A stretch of 8,173 bases of DNA from Savagea sp. (lineage in GTDB: Bacteria; Bacillota; Bacilli; Bacillales_A; Planococcaceae): the NCBI GenBank assembly GCA_030147435.1, contig JASKZX010000136.1, forward strand, positions 1-8,173, given 5' to 3'. Shown piece by piece: positions 6,538 through 8,173 of this stretch. The notes under the pieces were generated by a model that saw only the letters and a program-made list of their open reading frames with translations, searched no databases and had not been told where the DNA came from. Position 1 is the stretch's first letter. The number at the start of each line of letters is the position of its first letter. Position numbers and translations under genes: made by a program.

Positions 6538-6572
6538 AAAAATAACTAGCTCCCTAAATAGAAAGCTAGTTA
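6538..6572 (-). terminator. Rho-independent terminator of the thioredoxin-like gene
   Basis: A 9-bp perfect stem, TAACTAGCT (6543-6551) with AGCTAGTTA (6564-6572), encloses a 12-base loop. On the minus strand TTTTTCTTTC follows. It starts 8 bases after the stop codon of the thioredoxin-like gene. Confidence 0.85.
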
Positions 6573-6580
6573 CCGATCAT

Positions 6581-6910
6581 TTATTCTTCTTCGTCCCACT
6601 TTTGAATTTCATCTAAACGTTCACGTAGCTCATCCATTTGAACGAATCGAGCAAAGCGTGAATATTCGCGCTGGTAGAGGAATAGAAGGACAACTGGCGC
6701 TGTAAAGAGTGAAAGCTGCCCTGCCATCTCTGGAACGTCGGATACGTTTACGACGTGGAATGGTACGTCAGGATATTCTTCTTGTAACGGTTCGATCTGC
6801 GGAAGTAATCCGTCACAGACTGAACAACCGTCAATTTTTACGTATAACAACGCTTTATCATTTTTTTCGAGCAGGTCGAGCCACTCTTCATAAGATGTAA
6901 TTGTATGCAT
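6581..6910 (-). CDS. Thioredoxin-like protein with CSVC active site
   Basis: A 109-residue single-domain thioredoxin-fold protein with no signal peptide or membrane helix, so cytosolic. The redox motif is C29-S-V-C32 in DGCSVCDGL, on the first helix after the strand ALLYVKI. The cis-proline expected opposite the active site is Pro72 in FTAPVVLLF. The C-terminal helix (about 91-108) is very acidic and ends in WDEEE. The CSVC dipeptide and the lack of the WCGPC tryptophan set it apart from housekeeping TrxA; it resembles the small thioredoxin-family proteins of Bacillus (YusE/YdbP type), whose partners are largely unknown. The start is ATG at 6910, with AGGAGG seven bases upstream. The gene stands alone between two terminators; only a weak extended -10 (TGATACACT, 6959-6967) was seen as promoter. 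A role in thiol-disulfide exchange or bacillithiol-type reduction is inference. Confidence 0.82.
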   Translation of the reverse strand: MHTITSYEEWLDLLEKNDKALLYVKIDGCSVCDGLLPQIEPLQEEYPDVPFHVVNVSDVPEMAGQLSLFTAPVVLLFLYQREYSRFARFVQMDELRERLDEIQKWDEEE

Positions 6911-6931
6911 GAAAATCCTCCTCTAATGTCC

Positions 6932-6945
6932 GTCGTTGAAACGAC
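6932..6945. promoter_or_regulatory. Dyad in the leader of the thioredoxin-like gene
   Basis: The inverted repeat GTCGTT-GA-AACGAC lies about 10 bases upstream of the AGGAGG ribosome binding site and just downstream of the weak promoter candidate. It could be an operator or a small leader hairpin. No known consensus was recognised. Confidence 0.35.
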
Positions 6946-7022
6946 TTAACTACCCCCTAGTGTATCACAAAATAAGTCCTCTCGCCCTTTTTTTGCTTGA
7001 TTGTCACGATTTTTCCCTATTC

Positions 7023-7051
7023 AAAAAGCGGATGAATCGCTCATCCGCTTT
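7023..7051 (-). terminator. Rho-independent terminator of the EamA permease gene
   Basis: A perfect 11-bp stem, AAAGCGGATGA (7025-7035) with TCATCCGCTTT (7041-7051), has a 5-base loop. The minus-strand T-run covers 7023-7027. It begins 4 bases after the permease stop codon. Confidence 0.92.
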
Positions 7052-7055
7052 CATG

Positions 7056-7916
7056 TTATGCGACAGGGTTCGCTTTTCTACCCATAAAGAACATAAACGT
7101 CATCGCACTTAAAATAATGACATATCCGATGATACTGTACATATCCGGTCCTTGATTAAAGATAACAAAACTGAGAATCGTCGTGAAAACGACCGTTGAA
7201 TAAGAGAAAATCGAAATGTCTCGTGCGGGTGCAAATTTGTACGCTAACGTAATGCCGAACTGTCCGACAGTCGCTGCAACACCTGCAAGTAATAAGTACG
7301 TCAACTGCATCCACGTCATCGGCTCATAAAAAATAATGAGAAACGGTAATAAAATGACCGTTGAGAAAAACGAGAAATAAAAGACGACTGTATAAAATTT
7401 CTCACGATTTCCGAGTACACGTAAAAACGTATACGCAGCCGCTGCGAAAACAGCCGACAATAAACCGACTAAATACGGAACGACATCGACGGAAAATGAC
7501 GGTTTAATAATAAATAACATCCCGATAAATGCGGCGATGATCGTAATCATTTGGAATGGTTTCACACGTTCTTTTAAAAAGATCGCTGAAAAAATAATGA
7601 CGAGAAACGGACTCATCTTATTTAACATATCCGCATCTGATAACACGAGGTGATCGATCGCATAGAAGAAAAAGATAATACCGAGTGTTCCAAAAATCGA
7701 ACGCCATAATAACAATGACTGGTTTTCCCGCTTTCCAAATAACGACTCTTTATGATACATTACGAAACCGAATGCGATAATCGCTGAAATAATATTGCGG
7801 AAAAACGTCTTCTGCACCGCCGGTAGGTCTCCTGCTAACTTTACAAATAGCGTCATGACTGCAAATCCGAGCGATGATATAATCATTAATAAAATACCTT
7901 TTGTTATATTGTTCAC
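7056..7916 (-). CDS. EamA/DMT superfamily permease
   Basis: A 286-residue integral membrane protein with ten predicted helices (about 5-25, 36-54, 68-88, 97-114, 121-138, 147-165, 176-197, 204-224, 234-253 and 260-278). It is built as two EamA repeats (about 6-137 and 147-277), the classic drug/metabolite transporter layout. Family marks include LSDADMLNKMSPFLVIIFSAIFLKER (two stretches, 92-101 and 102-117), where FLKER matches the conserved ..LGER loop between helices 4 and 5. Such permeases export or import metabolites such as amino acids, nucleobases or S-adenosylmethionine, but the substrate cannot be told. The start is GTG at 7916, six bases after AGGAGG (7923-7928); no in-frame ATG is as well placed. 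The unrecognised gene upstream ends 57 bp before it with no terminator between, so the two may be co-transcribed. A strong terminator follows. Confidence 0.9.
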   Translation of the reverse strand: MNNITKGILLMIISSLGFAVMTLFVKLAGDLPAVQKTFFRNIISAIIAFGFVMYHKESLFGKRENQSLLLWRSIFGTLGIIFFFYAIDHLVLSDADMLNKMSPFLVIIFSAIFLKERVKPFQMITIIAAFIGMLFIIKPSFSVDVVPYLVGLLSAVFAAAAYTFLRVLGNREKFYTVVFYFSFFSTVILLPFLIIFYEPMTWMQLTYLLLAGVAATVGQFGITLAYKFAPARDISIFSYSTVVFTTILSFVIFNQGPDMYSIIGYVIILSAMTFMFFMGRKANPVA

Positions 7917-7973
7917 AATGCTCCTCCTTTTCTATCATTAAGTATCGTACCATAGAACAATTCTTCCGAGCAG

Positions 7974-8173
7974 TTAAAGCTTGAGATGATGCACGATTAA
8001 AATAAGATAAGGCGCTTCCATCCCTGTATTCGTATAAATCGCTTGAGAAGATTCAGGGCGATGCATCGTGAACATATACTTCGGGTGTTCAATCACACGG
8101 TCTAAAACGTCTTGTGTCCCTTTCACAGAAAAGAAGACGTCATACACTTTTTCTTCCTCATCAAACATCACTT
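7974..8173 (-). CDS. Unrecognised protein, C-terminal part at the window edge
   Basis: The minus-strand frame is open from the right edge to a TAA at 7974-7976 and gives about 65 residues, ending APYLILIVHHLKL. It contains no membrane helix or motif I can place; the first half is acidic and polar (FDEEEKVYDV), the middle reads KYMFTMHRPESSQ. An ATG at 8168 (and a GTG before it at 8171) could be a start, but the ribosome binding site would lie outside the window, so it is either a complete small protein of 64 residues or the end of a longer one. The good coding character and its position 57 bp upstream of the permease on the same strand, without a terminator, suggest a real gene in the same transcript. 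The function is unknown. Confidence 0.5.
   Translation of the reverse strand, partial: VMFDEEEKVYDVFFSVKGTQDVLDRVIEHPKYMFTMHRPESSQAIYTNTGMEAPYLILIVHHLKL

Noticed and set aside
6946..6975. SigB-type promoter before the thioredoxin-like gene (GGGTAG, minus strand)
   Set aside because: The -10-like sequence is good, but no GTTT-type -35 element lies 12 to 15 bases upstream.

Overview
The window looks like chromosomal core DNA from a low-GC Gram-positive bacterium of the Bacilli (Bacillales/Staphylococcaceae-like). The signs are a CitB-type aconitase very close to the Bacillus/Staphylococcus form, strong AGGAGG-type ribosome binding sites, TTG and GTG starts, T-tailed hairpin terminators between almost all genes, and a YneP-like thioesterase beside aconitase as in those groups. 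Genus cannot be fixed from the sequence. There is no insertion sequence, CRISPR array, tRNA or rRNA.

Layout: positions 1-155 hold the start of an acyl-CoA thioesterase (minus strand). Aconitase acnA (439-3144, minus) follows, with its own promoter and terminator. A 323-bp divergent region separates it from pncA, a nicotinamidase (3468-4016, plus). A gene-free stretch of about 400 bp (4017-4418), with several small hairpins, leads to a small GlsB/YeaQ-type stress membrane protein (4419-4676, plus). This converges through a bidirectional terminator on a membrane-anchored MltB-like lytic transglycosylase (4743-5417, minus, TTG start). Then, all on the minus strand, come a tyrosine-recombinase-fold protein that has lost most catalytic residues (5544-6458), a short thioredoxin-like protein (6581-6910), a ten-helix EamA/DMT permease (7056-7916, GTG start) and the 3' part of an unrecognised gene (7974-8173).

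Most genes look like single transcription units, each with its own promoter candidate and terminator. The exception is the unrecognised gene at the right edge, which has no visible terminator and may be co-transcribed with the permease 57 bp downstream. Metabolically the window covers the TCA cycle (aconitase), NAD salvage (nicotinamidase), envelope remodelling and stress (transglycosylase, GlsB-like protein), thiol chemistry and small-molecule transport. I see no multi-gene pathway joining them.

The most unusual item is the apparently non-catalytic tyrosine-recombinase homologue, an intact gene with a good ribosome binding site whose active site seems dismantled. Secondary points are operator-like dyads in the acnA and pncA promoters and a candidate SigB-type promoter before the GlsB-like gene. 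I found no convincing evidence of a wholly new multi-gene system.
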